A stretch of DNA of 64,000 nt from Lysobacter arenosi (GCF_016613475.2 NZ_CP071517.1:496001-560000); one strand, 5' to 3'. Positions 29,939 to 40,117 are shown, numbered from the stretch's first letter. The notes: generated from the letters alone by a model not told the origin. Made by a program: numbers and translations.

Positions 29939-31321
29939 ATGCAAACCACAAGAACCTTTTCCGGGCTCGCTGGCTGCCTGCTCGTTCTGCTTGCCCTGTT
30001 GCTGCTGGCCGGTTGCGAGCGGCGCAGCGTCGATATCGGCCAGGCACCGGAACCCGGCGCGGAATCGGCGTCACCGGCCCCCGGCATCTCACGAACGGGC
30101 GGCGAATGGGTCGTCATCACCACCGGCGCGGGCAGGAGCGGCGAGAAGGTTGCCAGCTCGTGGTACCTGCTGCGGTTCCGCGCCGACAGCACGGTAAAAC
30201 TGCTTTGGGTCATGCCCGGGCACTTTGCCCGCGAACGAGTTGCCTACTCGCAGGTCGGCGACGTCATCACGCTGCGTGGCGCGGTTGATGCGCCGCAGGT
30301 CAACGGCGTGGCATTCACGCTCGGTGCCGACCAGCGCATGGTTGCCAGCATTCCCGGTGCGGGCGGTGGCGACAACCTGTCCTTCACCCACCGCAGCATC
30401 GGCTGGCCCTATGTCCACTGGTTGCTGGTCTTCGCCGGACTCACTGCCGCCTTCATGATGTGGCGCCAATGGAAGTGGTTCACGCCGATCGTGTGCGGGC
30501 TGGGCATAGTGGTGATGAGCTTCTATTGGATCAACGAATCCGGCGTCACGTCCGCGTTCCGCTGGGTCAAGCTCTACACGCTGGTGGTCTCGATCTGGTT
30601 CATCTGGTTCCTGCGCTACACGCCGTTGCACAAGTACAGGTGGATGCGCTTCCTGGTGGCCGCGATCCTGGCGGTGAACATCCTGGAGGCGGTCGAAGTC
30701 GACTTCAAATCCGGTTACATGCCCAACCTGCTCAACGGTGTGGCCGGCATCCTCAACATCCTGGCGATCACGCGCTGGAACGCCATCGGACCCAACCGCA
30801 CCGACGTCCGCGACCTGGTCTGGCCCGGCCAGGTCGTGCTGTGGATCATCGCGTATGACATCTGGAACGTGACGTTCTCGTACCTCAACTTCAACGAGTA
30901 CACCTCCAGCAGCATCGCGCTGAACCTGGTGCCGACGCTGATCGCGCTGTGGATTCCCGGAGTCTGGGTCGCCGCGCGTGGCACGACGCTGGGCTTCTTC
31001 TACCTGTACCTGTTCACCTTCAGCGTGTTCGTGATGGAAAAGGGCTTCGTGCCGATTCCGATCAACGAGACCTGGGCGCTGCTCGTGGCCAGCGCGAGCT
31101 TCGGCATCAACCTGGTGCTGTGCGCACTGGTGTGGAACTGGAAGTTGTTCCAGCGCGGGCCGGCGTGGCTCAGCTTCGGTCAATACCGCCACGCCGAACG
31201 CATCGACACCGTGTACGACTCGATCCACGTCGGCCTGGACAAGATCCCGGCGATGGCGGACTACCCGCCCGCCAAGGCGCAGCCAGACGAAGCGAACGTG
31301 TCCGCGTCCGCCGTCAGGTAG
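29939..31321 (+). CDS. polytopic membrane lipoprotein of unknown function (possibly DUF5692-like)
   Basis: A 460-residue protein starting with a lipoprotein-type signal (LLLLAGC, lipid-modifiable Cys26). A periplasmic beta-rich segment follows (about 45-150), and then about eight hydrophobic helices (about 158-395) and a polar tail. The membrane part, with IVVMSFYWINESG, NLLNGVAGILNILAITRWN and IIAYDIWNVTFSYLNFNEY, reminds me of DUF5692, but this is from memory and weak. A lipobox fused to a polytopic domain is unusual. An AGAGG box lies before ATG 29939. The 223 bases upstream show nothing recognisable. Confidence 0.7.
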   Translation: MQTTRTFSGLAGCLLVLLALLLLAGCERRSVDIGQAPEPGAESASPAPGISRTGGEWVVITTGAGRSGEKVASSWYLLRFRADSTVKLLWVMPGHFARERVAYSQVGDVITLRGAVDAPQVNGVAFTLGADQRMVASIPGAGGGDNLSFTHRSIGWPYVHWLLVFAGLTAAFMMWRQWKWFTPIVCGLGIVVMSFYWINESGVTSAFRWVKLYTLVVSIWFIWFLRYTPLHKYRWMRFLVAAILAVNILEAVEVDFKSGYMPNLLNGVAGILNILAITRWNAIGPNRTDVRDLVWPGQVVLWIIAYDIWNVTFSYLNFNEYTSSSIALNLVPTLIALWIPGVWVAARGTTLGFFYLYLFTFSVFVMEKGFVPIPINETWALLVASASFGINLVLCALVWNWKLFQRGPAWLSFGQYRHAERIDTVYDSIHVGLDKIPAMADYPPAKAQPDEANVSASAVR

Positions 31322-31339
31322 TCATCGTGGAGCAACCAG

Positions 31340-31365
31340 GTCTGGCCGCCGGTCTGCGGCCAGAC
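31340..31365. terminator. hairpin between convergent genes
   Basis: A perfect 10-base stem, GTCTGGCCGC / GCGGCCAGAC, with a 6-base loop lies midway between the stops of the membrane lipoprotein gene and the DUF937 gene. There is no strong T tract on either side, so use as a bidirectional terminator is inferred from position. Confidence 0.5.
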
Positions 31366-31387
31366 TTCAAACTGTGCGGTGCGGCGA

Positions 31388-32029
31388 TCAGCGCCGCGGT
31401 TGGTTGCCGCCCATCATCGAGCCTGCGAGCCCGATCAGATCGGAGAAGTCGGTATCGCCATCGCCGTCGCGGTCGAGGACGGCGCCGAGCAGTCCGCCGC
31501 CGATTCCGCCCTGCTGGGTGATCGTCTGCTGTTCCTGGCCCAGGGCCTGCTCCAGCGATTGCGGGGATGCCGGCAGCTGGCTCGCCAGCGTGTTGCCGCC
31601 GCTGGAGAACACCTGCTTGGCGAGATAGGCCATCACGATCGGGGCGAGCACCTGCAGCAGCGAGCCGGCCTGGTTGCTGCCCAGCCCGGTCGCGGCGCCT
31701 AGTCCCTGCGCAGCGCCTTGCTGGCGGGCGCCGAAGATATGGCCGAGGATCTGGCCACCTGCGCCGCCGCCGCCGCCGCCGCCGCCCATCACCGAACCGA
31801 GCACGCTGCCGATATCGAGGCTGGCGTGATCGCGTTCCAGCGCGCCATACAGCGCCTGTGCACCTTGCGGCTGCGCGGCATTGCGGCCGAGCGCACCCAG
31901 CAACAGCGGCAGGGCCGCGGATACGGCTCCGCTGGCCTGCGACGGTGAGAGTCCGAGTTGTTGTCCGATCTGCGCCAGCGGCTGTCCTTGCAGCTGGTTG
32001 AGAAGATCATCGGTCAACGAAGTGGTCAT
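31388..32029 (-). CDS. DUF937 family protein with an EF-hand-like tail
   Basis: A 213-residue protein of the DUF937/YidB-like kind: an N-terminal helical part (DDLLNQLQGQPLAQIGQQLGLSPSQASGAVSAALPLLLGAL, residues 7-47), a poly-glycine stretch (about 81-92) coded by a CCG-repeat tract, and another glycine- and leucine-rich part. Near the C-terminus DRDGDGDTDFSDL (about 186-198) has the spacing of a calcium-binding loop, like dockerin or EF-hand repeats. No signal peptide is seen. Function unknown. Confidence 0.8.
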   Translation of the reverse strand: MTTSLTDDLLNQLQGQPLAQIGQQLGLSPSQASGAVSAALPLLLGALGRNAAQPQGAQALYGALERDHASLDIGSVLGSVMGGGGGGGGAGGQILGHIFGARQQGAAQGLGAATGLGSNQAGSLLQVLAPIVMAYLAKQVFSSGGNTLASQLPASPQSLEQALGQEQQTITQQGGIGGGLLGAVLDRDGDGDTDFSDLIGLAGSMMGGNQPRR

Positions 32030-32130
32030 TGCAGTCAGTCCTTTGGGTGGGGACTGTGATGCTAGCGTTTTACTGTTCAGTGGCCGTGATGAATTGTTCT
32101 CGGTACCTCAGTGAACGCGACAACCTCCCG

Positions 32131-32152
32131 CATCCCCGCCTGCGCGGGGATG
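32131..32152. repeat. REP-like palindrome
   Basis: CATCCCCGC-CTGC-GCGGGGATG followed by ACATGGG. It belongs to the same GGGATGAC-flanked family as the copies near 27207 and 46451. It lies between the DUF937 gene and the end of katA. Confidence 0.65.
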
Positions 32153-32182
32153 ACATGGGATGGCGGGGATGGCGCGCGATTC

Positions 32183-33688
32183 TCAGCCCGCTTCCATCGG
32201 TTCGTTGCTGCGCTGCGAGGCAACCGCCGCTTCCAGTCCCAGCGCTTTCGCCACGCCGGCGCCGTAAGCCGGGTCGGCCTTCGTGCAGTTGCCGATGTGG
32301 CGCAGCTTGATGAACTCCGGTGCATCGCCCATGGCGCGCGCGGTGTTCTCGAACAACACCTGCTGCTGCTCGCGCGACATCAGGCGGAACAGGTCGCCGG
32401 GCTGCTTGTAGTAGTCGGCATCGTCCTCGCGGAAATTCCAGAAGTCGGCGTTGCCATTGATCTTCAGCGGCGGTTCGCGATATTCGGGCTGCTCCTGCCA
32501 CTGCTGGTAGCTGTTGGGCTCGTAGTGCAGCGTGCCGCCGTAGTTGCCGTCCACGCGCATCGCGCCGTCGCGGTGGTTGCTGTGCACCGGGCAACGAGCG
32601 GCATTGACCGGTATCTGATGGTGGTTGACGCCAAGGCGATAGCGCTGTGCATCGGAGTAGGCGAACAGGCGCGCCTGCAGCATCTTGTCGGGCGAAACGC
32701 TGATGCCGGGCACCAGGTTGTTCGGAGCGAACGCGCTCTGCTCGACGTCGGCGAAGAAGTTCTCCGGATTGCGATTGAGCTCCATCACGCCCACTTCGAT
32801 CAGCGGGTAATCCTTCTTCGGCCAGACCTTGGTCAGGTCGAAGGGGTGGTACGGGACCTTCTCCGCATCGGATTCGGGCATGACCTGGATGTACATCGTC
32901 CATTTCGGGAATTCGCCGCGCTCGATCGCATCGAAGAGATCGCGCTGGTGGCTCTCGCGATCGCTGCCGACGAGTTGCGCGGCTTCGGCGTCGGTCAGGT
33001 TCTTGATGCCCTGCTGGGTCTTGATGTGGAACTTGACCCAGTAGCGTTCGTTGGCGGCATTGATGAAGCTGTAGGTGTGCGAGCCGAAGCCGTGCATGTG
33101 ACGGTAGCTGGCCGGGATGCCGCGGTCGCTCATGACGATGGTGACCTGGTGCAGTGCTTCGGGCAGGCTGGTCCAGAAATCCCAGTTGTTGCGCGCACTG
33201 CGCAGGTTGGTCTTCGGGTCGCGCTTGACCGCCTTGTTGAGGTCGGGGAACTTGCGCGGGTCGCGCAGGAAGAACACCGGCGTGTTGTTGCCGACCAGGT
33301 CCCAGTTGCCTTCCTCGGTGTAGAACTTCAGGGCGAAGCCGCGGATGTCGCGCTCGGCGTCGGCGGCGCCACGTTCGCCGGCGACGGTGGTGAAGCGGGC
33401 GAACATTTCGGTCTTCTTGCCCACGGCGCTGAAGATCTTCGCGCGCGTGTACTTGCTGATGTCGTTGGTGACGGTAAAGGTGCCGAAGGCGCCGGAGCCC
33501 TTGGCGTGCATGCGCCGCTCCGGGATGATCTCGCGATTGAGGTTGGCGAGCTTCTCGATCAACCATACGTCCTGCATCAGCACCGGGCCGCGCGGGCCGG
33601 CGGTCATGCTGTTCTGGTTGTCGACTACCGGTGCGCCAAAGGCGGTGGTCAGCGGGGTCTTCTCGGGCTTGTCGGTTGGCTTGGTCAT
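32183..33688 (-). CDS. katA: monofunctional haem catalase, small-subunit type
   Basis: Dismutates hydrogen peroxide. The 501-residue length fits clade 3 catalases. Visible features are the active-site His61 in [13 protein letters not shown], the Asn-containing [11 protein letters not shown] region and the proximal haem tyrosine in [14 protein letters not shown]. No signal peptide is present, so it is cytosolic. The upstream region on the minus strand contains an ATAG-N7-CTAT palindrome of OxyR type about 80 bases before the ATG, suggesting peroxide induction. Confidence 0.95.
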   Translation of the reverse strand: MTKPTDKPEKTPLTTAFGAPVVDNQNSMTAGPRGPVLMQDVWLIEKLANLNREIIPERRMHAKGSGAFGTFTVTNDISKYTRAKIFSAVGKKTEMFARFTTVAGERGAADAERDIRGFALKFYTEEGNWDLVGNNTPVFFLRDPRKFPDLNKAVKRDPKTNLRSARNNWDFWTSLPEALHQVTIVMSDRGIPASYRHMHGFGSHTYSFINAANERYWVKFHIKTQQGIKNLTDAEAAQLVGSDRESHQRDLFDAIERGEFPKWTMYIQVMPESDAEKVPYHPFDLTKVWPKKDYPLIEVGVMELNRNPENFFADVEQSAFAPNNLVPGISVSPDKMLQARLFAYSDAQRYRLGVNHHQIPVNAARCPVHSNHRDGAMRVDGNYGGTLHYEPNSYQQWQEQPEYREPPLKINGNADFWNFREDDADYYKQPGDLFRLMSREQQQVLFENTARAMGDAPEFIKLRHIGNCTKADPAYGAGVAKALGLEAAVASQRSNEPMEAG

Positions 33689-33732
33689 GGCGCGTTCCTT
33701 CGTGGCTGTGTGGCTACAAGGTAGGCAGGACT

Positions 33733-33785
33733 AACGATCAATGAAAATCGTTTCTGGCGAATGACTCGATAGGGGGCGACTATCG
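33733..33785 (-). promoter_or_regulatory. palindromes upstream of catalase, including an OxyR-like site
   Basis: CGATAG-GGGGCGA-CTATCG (33767-33785) has the ATAG-N7-CTAT spacing of an OxyR half-operator, although the inner T and A of the consensus are absent. A second inverted repeat, AACGAT-N8-ATCGTT (33733-33752), lies nearer the start codon. The OxyR assignment is inference from spacing and from the gene it precedes. Confidence 0.5.
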
Positions 33786-33857
33786 ACAGGCCGCGCATGA
33801 CGCGCAGTCGCCCGCGTCGCGGTCGCTACGGGCAGTTTTAAACGTTCAGGCGTTCAC

Positions 33858-33878
33858 GCCGCGTCTACACGACGCGGC
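33858..33878 (-). terminator. hairpin after mutS
   Basis: A perfect stem GCCGCGTC / GACGCGGC with a TACAC loop lies 13 bases beyond the mutS stop on the minus strand. No T tract follows immediately, so it is only a candidate terminator. Confidence 0.4.
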
Positions 33879-33890
33879 CGGGTGGCGCAG

Positions 33891-36467
33891 TCAGGACAGC
33901 GACTTGAGCCTGTACAGTGCTTCCAGTGCCTGTTTCGGCGTCAGCTCGTCAGGTTCCAGCGATGCCAGCGCATCAAGCGCGGCCGACGACGGCGAGAACA
34001 GGCCGAACTGCTGCGGTGCATCCAGTGCGACCGGTGCCAGCGATGGGACCGGAGCGTCGCGACTTTGCTGCTCGAGTTCGGCCAGTCGTCCACGCGCCTG
34101 CTGCACGACGGCCTTTGGCAGACCGGCCAAAGCCGCTACCTGCAAGCCGAAACTGCGATCGGCCGGGCCGTCCTTGACCGCATGCATGAACACCAGTTGG
34201 TCGCCGTGCTCGACCGCGTCGAGATGGACGTTGGCGATGCCGCTGCCTGGTTCGGCCAGCGTGGTCAGTTCGAAGTAGTGCGTTGCGAACAACGTGTAGG
34301 CGCGATTGTGGTGCGCCAGGTGCCGGGCGCAGGCCTCGGCCAGGGCCAGGCCGTCGTAGGTCGACGTGCCGCGGCCGATCTCGTCCATCAGCACCAGCGA
34401 CTGCGACGTGGCGTGATGCAGGATGTAGCTGGTCTCGCTCATCTCGACCATGAAGGTCGATTGCCCGCGTGCGAGGTCATCGCCCGCGCCGATGCGGGTG
34501 AGGATGCGGTCGATCGGTCCGATGGTCGCGCGCGAGGCCGGCACGAAACTGCCGGTGTGGGCGAGCAGCACGATCAGCGCGTTCTGCCGCATGTAGGTCG
34601 ATTTACCGCCCATGTTCGGACCGGTGATGACCAGCATGCGGCGGTCTTCACCCAGCACCAGGTCGTTGGGCTCGAACGGATCGCTGCGCACGGCCTCCAC
34701 CACGGGATGGCGACCACGTTCGATGTGCAACCCGGGCTCGTCACCCAGGGTCGGTGCGACCCAGTCCAGCGACTGCGCGCGTTCGGCGAAGCAGCACAGC
34801 ACGTCGAGTTCGGCCAGCGCCCCGGCGCAGCGCTTGAGCGGTTCCAGGCGTTCGTTGAGCACGTCCAGCAGCTGTTCGTAGAGCAGGCGTTCGCGACTGA
34901 GCGAGCGCTCGCGCGCCGACAGCACCTTGTCCTCGAATTGCTTGAGTTCCTCGGTGATGTAGCGCTCGGCGCCGGTCAGGGTCTGGCGGCGGGTGTAGTG
35001 GGTCGGCGCCTTGTCGGCCTGGCCCTTGCTGATCTCGATGTAGTAGCCGTGGACGCGGTTGTAACCGACCTTGAGCGTGGCGATGCCACTGCTTGCACGC
35101 TCGCGTGCTTCCAGGTCGATCAGGAACTGGTCGGCGTGCGTGGACAGCGTGCGCAGTTCGTCGAGTTCGGCGTCGTAGCCCTCGGCGAACACACCGCCGT
35201 CGCGGGCGAGCACCGGCGGTTGCGCGACGATCGCCGACTGCAACAGGTGCGCGTGCTCGTCGTGCTCGCCCAGTTCCGCAGCCAGCGCGGCCAGGTGCGG
35301 CGAATCCAGCGGCGCCAGTTCGGCGCGGACCTCCGGCAACATCCCCAGGCCGTCGCGCAGTGTCGACAGGTCGCGTGGACGGGCGCTGCGCAGGGCGATG
35401 CGCGAGAGGATGCGTTCGAGGTCGCCGAGCGCGCGGAAGCGTTCGCGCAACGCATCGCCGGCGCGCGAATCGAGCAGCGTCGCCACCGCCTGCTGGCGCA
35501 GGCGCAGCGGAGTGCGCTCACGCAGCGGACGGTGCAGCCAGCGCCGCAGCAGGCGGCCGCCCATCGGCGTGATGGTCGAATCGAGCACGCCGAGCAGGGT
35601 GTGGCGGTGGTCGCCGTCGAGGCGGCTGTCGATTTCCAGGTGGCGGCGGGTCGCGGCATTCATCGCGATCGCACCGTCGCCGGACTCGACCGCGATCGAG
35701 GTCAGGTGCGGCAGGCGTTGCTTCTGGGTTTCCTCGACGTAGCCGAGCAGGGCCGCGGCGGCGGCGATCGACAGCGGCTTGTCTTCCAGGCCGAAGCCGG
35801 ACAGGTCGTGCAGGTTGAAGAAGCGCAGCAGCTGGCGGCGACCGCTGTCGGCGTCGAACAGCCACGGCGCGCGTCGGCGCAGGCCGGTGCGTTCGGCCAC
35901 GAAGCGCGCCCAGCCGTCCTCGTCGGCGATCAGGGTTTCGGCCGGCTCCAGTCGGGCCAGCTCGGCCTCGAGGGCGTCCTCGCTGGCCACTTCGTTGACG
36001 AGGAAGCGGCCGCCGGCGAGGTCGGCCCAGGCCAGGCCGTAGCCAGACTTTCCGCGGGCGATGGTCAACAGCAACGTGTCGCGGCGCTCGTTGAGCAGCG
36101 CTTCGTCGGTGACCGTGCCGGGGGTGACGATGCGCACCACCTTGCGCTCGACGATGCCCTTGGCCAGAGCCGGGTCGCCGATCTGCTCGCAGATCGCCAC
36201 CGATTCGCCCAGGGCCACCAGGCGTGCCAGGTAGCCTTCGGCCGAGTGGTGCGGCACGCCGGCCATCGGGATCGGCTGGCCGCCGGACTGGCCGCGCTGG
36301 GTCAGGGTGATGTCGAGCAGGCGCGCGGCCTTGCGCGCGTCGTCGAAGAACAGCTCATAGAAGTCGCCCATGCGGAAAAACATCAGCACGTCCGGATGCT
36401 CCGCCTTGGCGGCGAAAAACTGCTTCATCAGGGGCGTGTGCTCGGGCGGCCGTTCGGCTGAACTCAT
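33891..36467 (-). CDS. mutS: DNA mismatch repair protein MutS
   Basis: Recognises mismatches and recruits MutL. The 858 residues have the mismatch-reading Phe-x-Glu motif (F36-Y-E38 in [12 protein letters not shown]), connector and lever domains, and a C-terminal ABC-type ATPase with Walker [11 protein letters not shown] (about 617-626), Walker [17 protein letters not shown] and ATHYFELT. The start at 36467 is the family start (MSSAE...HTPLMKQFF). It is divergent from a TonB-dependent receptor gene. Confidence 0.97.
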   Translation of the reverse strand: MSSAERPPEHTPLMKQFFAAKAEHPDVLMFFRMGDFYELFFDDARKAARLLDITLTQRGQSGGQPIPMAGVPHHSAEGYLARLVALGESVAICEQIGDPALAKGIVERKVVRIVTPGTVTDEALLNERRDTLLLTIARGKSGYGLAWADLAGGRFLVNEVASEDALEAELARLEPAETLIADEDGWARFVAERTGLRRRAPWLFDADSGRRQLLRFFNLHDLSGFGLEDKPLSIAAAAALLGYVEETQKQRLPHLTSIAVESGDGAIAMNAATRRHLEIDSRLDGDHRHTLLGVLDSTITPMGGRLLRRWLHRPLRERTPLRLRQQAVATLLDSRAGDALRERFRALGDLERILSRIALRSARPRDLSTLRDGLGMLPEVRAELAPLDSPHLAALAAELGEHDEHAHLLQSAIVAQPPVLARDGGVFAEGYDAELDELRTLSTHADQFLIDLEARERASSGIATLKVGYNRVHGYYIEISKGQADKAPTHYTRRQTLTGAERYITEELKQFEDKVLSARERSLSRERLLYEQLLDVLNERLEPLKRCAGALAELDVLCCFAERAQSLDWVAPTLGDEPGLHIERGRHPVVEAVRSDPFEPNDLVLGEDRRMLVITGPNMGGKSTYMRQNALIVLLAHTGSFVPASRATIGPIDRILTRIGAGDDLARGQSTFMVEMSETSYILHHATSQSLVLMDEIGRGTSTYDGLALAEACARHLAHHNRAYTLFATHYFELTTLAEPGSGIANVHLDAVEHGDQLVFMHAVKDGPADRSFGLQVAALAGLPKAVVQQARGRLAELEQQSRDAPVPSLAPVALDAPQQFGLFSPSSAALDALASLEPDELTPKQALEALYRLKSLS

Positions 36468-36837
36468 GGATCGTGGATCTTCGTATGCGTGCGGGAGGTC
36501 CGGCGCAGGGGGCCGGCGAGGAGGTCGCTAGGCTAACAGTCGGGGGCGGATTCCGGACCCGTTGCCTGCAGGGCGAATCCGTGCTCGGCAGGCTCCGGAT
36601 CAAGGTGGGTCCCGGCTTTTGCCGGGAAGACGGCCCTGGTGGAGATGCCGCCCTGCTGCACCGCCGCATTGGCTGTCTCCCGGACATGTTACGTTTCCGT
36701 TGCCGTTCGCTGCCGTATGCCCATCGGGACAGGTGTCGAGTTTGGATGGGGGTGTCGCCGGTCGCGCCAAAAGGGGGCGCGTGCGTGGTTCGTGGGTCGG
36801 ACGCCGTACATCCAATAACTCGAGGGGAGGGGACGCG
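36468..36837. other. divergent intergenic region with one REP-like hairpin
   Basis: No gene is supported in these 370 bases between mutS and the receptor gene. They hold a REP-like element, GGTGGGTCCCGGC-TTTT-GCCGGGAAGACGG (core 36611-36626). The receptor start is preceded by a strong GAGGGGAGGGG Shine-Dalgarno. I see no clear Fur box or -10/-35 pair. Confidence 0.6.
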
Positions 36838-39456
36838 ATGGTTTCTTGCAAGCCAGTTATTTCAGTGGGCACCACAAAGAACGTGACCAGGAAGCTGCTT
36901 GCGCTCGCGATCGCGACGACGCTCGCGACGCCGGTCTGGTCGGTCCAGGCGCAGGAGGCCGCAGCGGCCCCGGTCCTGCAGAGCGGCCAGCTGAAGAAGG
37001 ACGACGAACCGACGACGCTGGCCGCCATGACGGTCACTGCGCAGAAGCGCGAGGAAGCGCTGCAGGACGTGCCGATTTCGATCACCGCCTTGCCCGAGCA
37101 GCTGCTGCAGGACACAGGCGTACGTGACGTCAAGGATTTGCAGGTGCTGGTGCCCGGCCTGACCGTGACCAGCACCCAGAGCGAGGCCCAGACCACCGCG
37201 CGCATCCGCGGCATCGGCACGGTCGGCGACAACGCTGGCCTGGAATCGTCGGTCGGCGTGGTCATCGACGGCGTCTACCGGCCGCGCAACGGCGTCGGCT
37301 TCGGCGACCTGGGCGAGATCGAGCGCATCGAAGTGCTGAAGGGCCCGCAGGGCACCGTCTTCGGCAAGAACACCTCCGCCGGCGTGATCAACGTGATCAC
37401 CAAGCGCCCGCATTACCTCACCCAGGTCGAAGGCGAGCTGACGGTCGGCAACTACAACGCGGTCGGCCTGGCCGGCTCGCTCAACGTGCCGCTCAACGAC
37501 ATGTCGGCGTTCCGCGTTTACGCAGCCAAACGCAAGCGCGACGGCTTCACCGACGTGCACACCGGTGCCGGCCCGCGCGTGGAGACCGATGACGGCGACC
37601 AGAACTTCCACACCCTGCGCGGCCAGCTGTTGCTGGAGCCGACCGACAACCTCGACATCAATTTCATCGCCGACTTCACCAGTCGCGAGGAGAACTGCTG
37701 CGTCGGCGTGACCACGGTGCGCGGCGCCACGGGCGACATCGTCAATGCCCTGTCGCCGGACGAGGGTGTCGCGCCGGTGGCCGATCCGTTCGCACGCGTC
37801 GCCTGGAGCAACCGCAGCACCAAGCAGGACATCAAGGACAAGGGCTTCGCCGCCGAGGTGAACTGGATCACGCCGTGGTTCAGTGGCGCGACGCTGACCT
37901 CGATCACCGCATGGCGCGAGTGGGATTCGATCAACGGCCTGGATTTTGATTTCAGCAGCGCCGACATCCTCTACCGCAATGGCGAGGAAGACGAATCGCT
38001 GACCGGTTTCGAGACCTTCACCCAGGAATTCCGCCTGACCGGCGCCAGCGACAGCATCGACTGGATGGTCGGCCTGTTCTATTCCGATGAGGACCTCGAC
38101 CGCAACGAGACCTACCGCATCGGCAATGCCTACGAGCCGTACCTGTCGGTGGCGCTGCTGTCGATGATCAACCCGGCGCTGGGCCGCAGCCCGACCGCGC
38201 CGCTGTTCCTGTCGCAGGCCAGCGGCCGACCGTTCGGCACGGTGTTCGCCGGCTTCGGCGCCGATGACCACTACAAGCAGAACGCCAAGAGCGCGGCCAT
38301 CTTCACCAACAACACCTGGCACGCGACCGATGCGCTCGACCTGACCCTGGGCCTGCGCTACACCCGCGAGGACAAGGAACTCGACTCGGCCTACAGCAAT
38401 CCCAATGGCAGCCCGGGCTGCTCGGCGATGCTCGGACCGGGCGGACAGCAACGCGTGGCGGCGGCGCTGCTCGCGCGCGGCGTGCCGCAGGCGGCGTTGC
38501 CGACGGTGATCCCGCAGGTGATCGGTTTCTCCTGCCTGCCCTGGGCCAACCCGCTGCACAACGGCCGCGTGACCCACCAGGAGAGCGAAGAGAAGGAATG
38601 GTCCGGCACGCTCAAGGCGGCCTACCGCTGGAACGAGCACTGGATGGGCTACGCCTCGGCGGCACGCGGCTACAAGGCTGGCGGCTTCAACCTCGACCGC
38701 GTGCAGTCCAATACCGGCCTGTCCAGCGGTGGCTCTGGCATCGTGCCGGTGAACGACACCTCGTTCCCGGGCGAGTTCGTCGACAGCTACGAGCTCGGCG
38801 CCAAGACCACCTGGGACGAAGGCAACCTGCTGCTCAACGCGACGCTGTTCCACCAGACCTACGAGGACTTCCAGCTCAACAGCTTCCTCGGCACCAGCTT
38901 CGTGGTGCGTTCGATCCCTGAAGTGGTGTCCAAGGGCATCGACACCGAGGTGCTGTGGCAGGCCACGCGCGGGCTGATGGTGCAAGGTGGCGTGACCTAC
39001 GCCGATACCCGTTATGGCGACAGCATTCCCGGCGGCGATTTCGTCGCACCCACCGGCGCGCTGTACAAGCTGCCGGGCAGCCGGGTGAGCTTCGCGCCGT
39101 ACTGGTCTTCGTCAGCCTCGGTGACCTACGACTATCCGTTTGCCGGTGACCTGCTGGCGCGCTTCAACCTCGGCGCCAAGTACATGTCGGAATACAACAC
39201 CGGCTCGGACCTGGACGTGGAGAAGGTCCAGGAAGGCTTCACCGTGGTCAATGCACGCATCGGCATCGGCAAGCAGAACCGCAACTGGATGGTCGAACTG
39301 TGGGCGTTGAACCTCACCGACGAGGACTACGTCCAGGTCGGCTTCGACGCACCGCTGCAGAACGTGTCGCCGGCGCCGAACAATCCGTTCAACTCGTTCA
39401 ACGGATTCCTCGGCGCGCCGCGCACGTACGGCATGACGTTGCGGATCCTGTACTGA
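36838..39456 (+). CDS. TonB-dependent outer-membrane receptor
   Basis: Imports a scarce ligand across the outer membrane using TonB energy. The 872 residues have a signal peptide (about 1-39, ending VQAQ), a TonB-box-like AAMTVTAQKREE segment, a plug domain (about 68-180; VPISITALPEQLL, ARIRGIG, VVIDGVYRPR, RIEVLKGPQGTVFGKNTSAGVINV) and a long beta barrel ending in an aromatic-rich RTYGMTLRILY C-terminus. It belongs to the large AQKREE-type receptor family of Xanthomonads and Sphingomonads. The ligand cannot be told. No transporter or regulator genes sit beside it. Confidence 0.93.
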   Translation: MVSCKPVISVGTTKNVTRKLLALAIATTLATPVWSVQAQEAAAAPVLQSGQLKKDDEPTTLAAMTVTAQKREEALQDVPISITALPEQLLQDTGVRDVKDLQVLVPGLTVTSTQSEAQTTARIRGIGTVGDNAGLESSVGVVIDGVYRPRNGVGFGDLGEIERIEVLKGPQGTVFGKNTSAGVINVITKRPHYLTQVEGELTVGNYNAVGLAGSLNVPLNDMSAFRVYAAKRKRDGFTDVHTGAGPRVETDDGDQNFHTLRGQLLLEPTDNLDINFIADFTSREENCCVGVTTVRGATGDIVNALSPDEGVAPVADPFARVAWSNRSTKQDIKDKGFAAEVNWITPWFSGATLTSITAWREWDSINGLDFDFSSADILYRNGEEDESLTGFETFTQEFRLTGASDSIDWMVGLFYSDEDLDRNETYRIGNAYEPYLSVALLSMINPALGRSPTAPLFLSQASGRPFGTVFAGFGADDHYKQNAKSAAIFTNNTWHATDALDLTLGLRYTREDKELDSAYSNPNGSPGCSAMLGPGGQQRVAAALLARGVPQAALPTVIPQVIGFSCLPWANPLHNGRVTHQESEEKEWSGTLKAAYRWNEHWMGYASAARGYKAGGFNLDRVQSNTGLSSGGSGIVPVNDTSFPGEFVDSYELGAKTTWDEGNLLLNATLFHQTYEDFQLNSFLGTSFVVRSIPEVVSKGIDTEVLWQATRGLMVQGGVTYADTRYGDSIPGGDFVAPTGALYKLPGSRVSFAPYWSSSASVTYDYPFAGDLLARFNLGAKYMSEYNTGSDLDVEKVQEGFTVVNARIGIGKQNRNWMVELWALNLTDEDYVQVGFDAPLQNVSPAPNNPFNSFNGFLGAPRTYGMTLRILY

Positions 39457-39473
39457 TCGACGGCGCTTCAAGA

Positions 39474-39499
39474 CCCCTCTCCCGTCAGCGGGGGAGGGG
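39474..39499. repeat. REP-like palindrome (CCCCTCTCCCG type)
   Basis: CCCCTCTCCCG-TCA-GCGGGGGAGGGG forms an almost complete stem with one G-T pair, 17 bases after the receptor stop. It is related to the element at 1374-1410. It may act as a 3' mRNA hairpin for the receptor gene. Confidence 0.6.
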
Positions 39500-39539
39500 T
39501 TGAGGTGAGGCCTGCTGCGCTTGCGGCTATCATGCCGGC

Positions 39540-40040
39540 ATGAAAAACGACGTCTCCGATGCCGCCCTGCATCGCCTCGCCGAGGTGGTCGGCGAAGCGG
39601 CCCGCAACCACCGCCAGACCCTGGTGACCGCCGAGAGCTGCACCGGCGGCTGGATTGCAAAGATGCTCACCGACATTCCCGGCTCCTCGACCTGGTTCGA
39701 GGCGGGCATGGCGGCGTACAGCTACGAGGCCAAGCAGGCGCTGCTTGGCGTGCGTCCGCAGACGCTGGAACAGCACGGGGCGGTCAGCCGCGACACGGTG
39801 ATCGAGATGGTGTCCGGCGCGCTGGTGCATTCCGGCGCGACATTGGCGGTCGCGGTGACCGGCATCGCCGGACCCGGTGGCGGCACCGAGGACAAGCCGG
39901 TCGGCACGGTGTGGATCGCCTGGAAGCGGCGCGGCGGCTACCCGACCGCGGTGACCTTCCATTTCGATGGCGACCGCGATGACGTCCGCCGGCAGACGGT
40001 GGCCGCAGCCCTGCACGGGCTGGCCGAACTGATGGCCTGA
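39540..40040 (+). CDS. pncC: nicotinamide-nucleotide amidase (CinA C-terminal domain)
   Basis: Deamidates nicotinamide mononucleotide to nicotinate mononucleotide in pyridine-nucleotide recycling; once called competence/damage-inducible CinA. The 166-residue stand-alone amidase domain has TAESCTGGWIAKMLTDIPGSS with the nucleophilic serine, and VAVTGIAGPGGGTEDKPVGTVWIA. Its place directly before lexA and recA is common in related genomes and hints at co-regulation with DNA repair. Confidence 0.92.
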   Translation: MKNDVSDAALHRLAEVVGEAARNHRQTLVTAESCTGGWIAKMLTDIPGSSTWFEAGMAAYSYEAKQALLGVRPQTLEQHGAVSRDTVIEMVSGALVHSGATLAVAVTGIAGPGGGTEDKPVGTVWIAWKRRGGYPTAVTFHFDGDRDDVRRQTVAAALHGLAELMA

Positions 40041-40078
40041 GCCGGAAGGCGGGGCGGGCAGGGGATTGACGGCCGGAC

Positions 40079-40117
40079 TTGACGGCACGGAAACTCCGTT
40101 AGTAGTATTGCTACTAA
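40079..40117 (+). promoter_or_regulatory. lexA promoter with LexA (SOS) box overlapping the start codon
   Basis: TTAGTAG-TATTG-CTACTAA (40099-40117) is a palindromic SOS box of the Xanthomonas LexA1 type, and its last A is the first base of the lexA ATG. A -35 TTGACG (40079-40084) and a -10 TAGTAT (40103-40108, 18-base spacing) would place the transcript start within a base or two of the ATG. The lexA mRNA may therefore be leaderless, and bound LexA would cover both the -10 and the start. Confidence 0.8.

Noticed and set aside
33882..36461. An 859-codon plus-strand frame opposite mutS
   Set aside because: It is fully antisense to MutS and consists of Gln/Arg/Val-rich sequence without domains.
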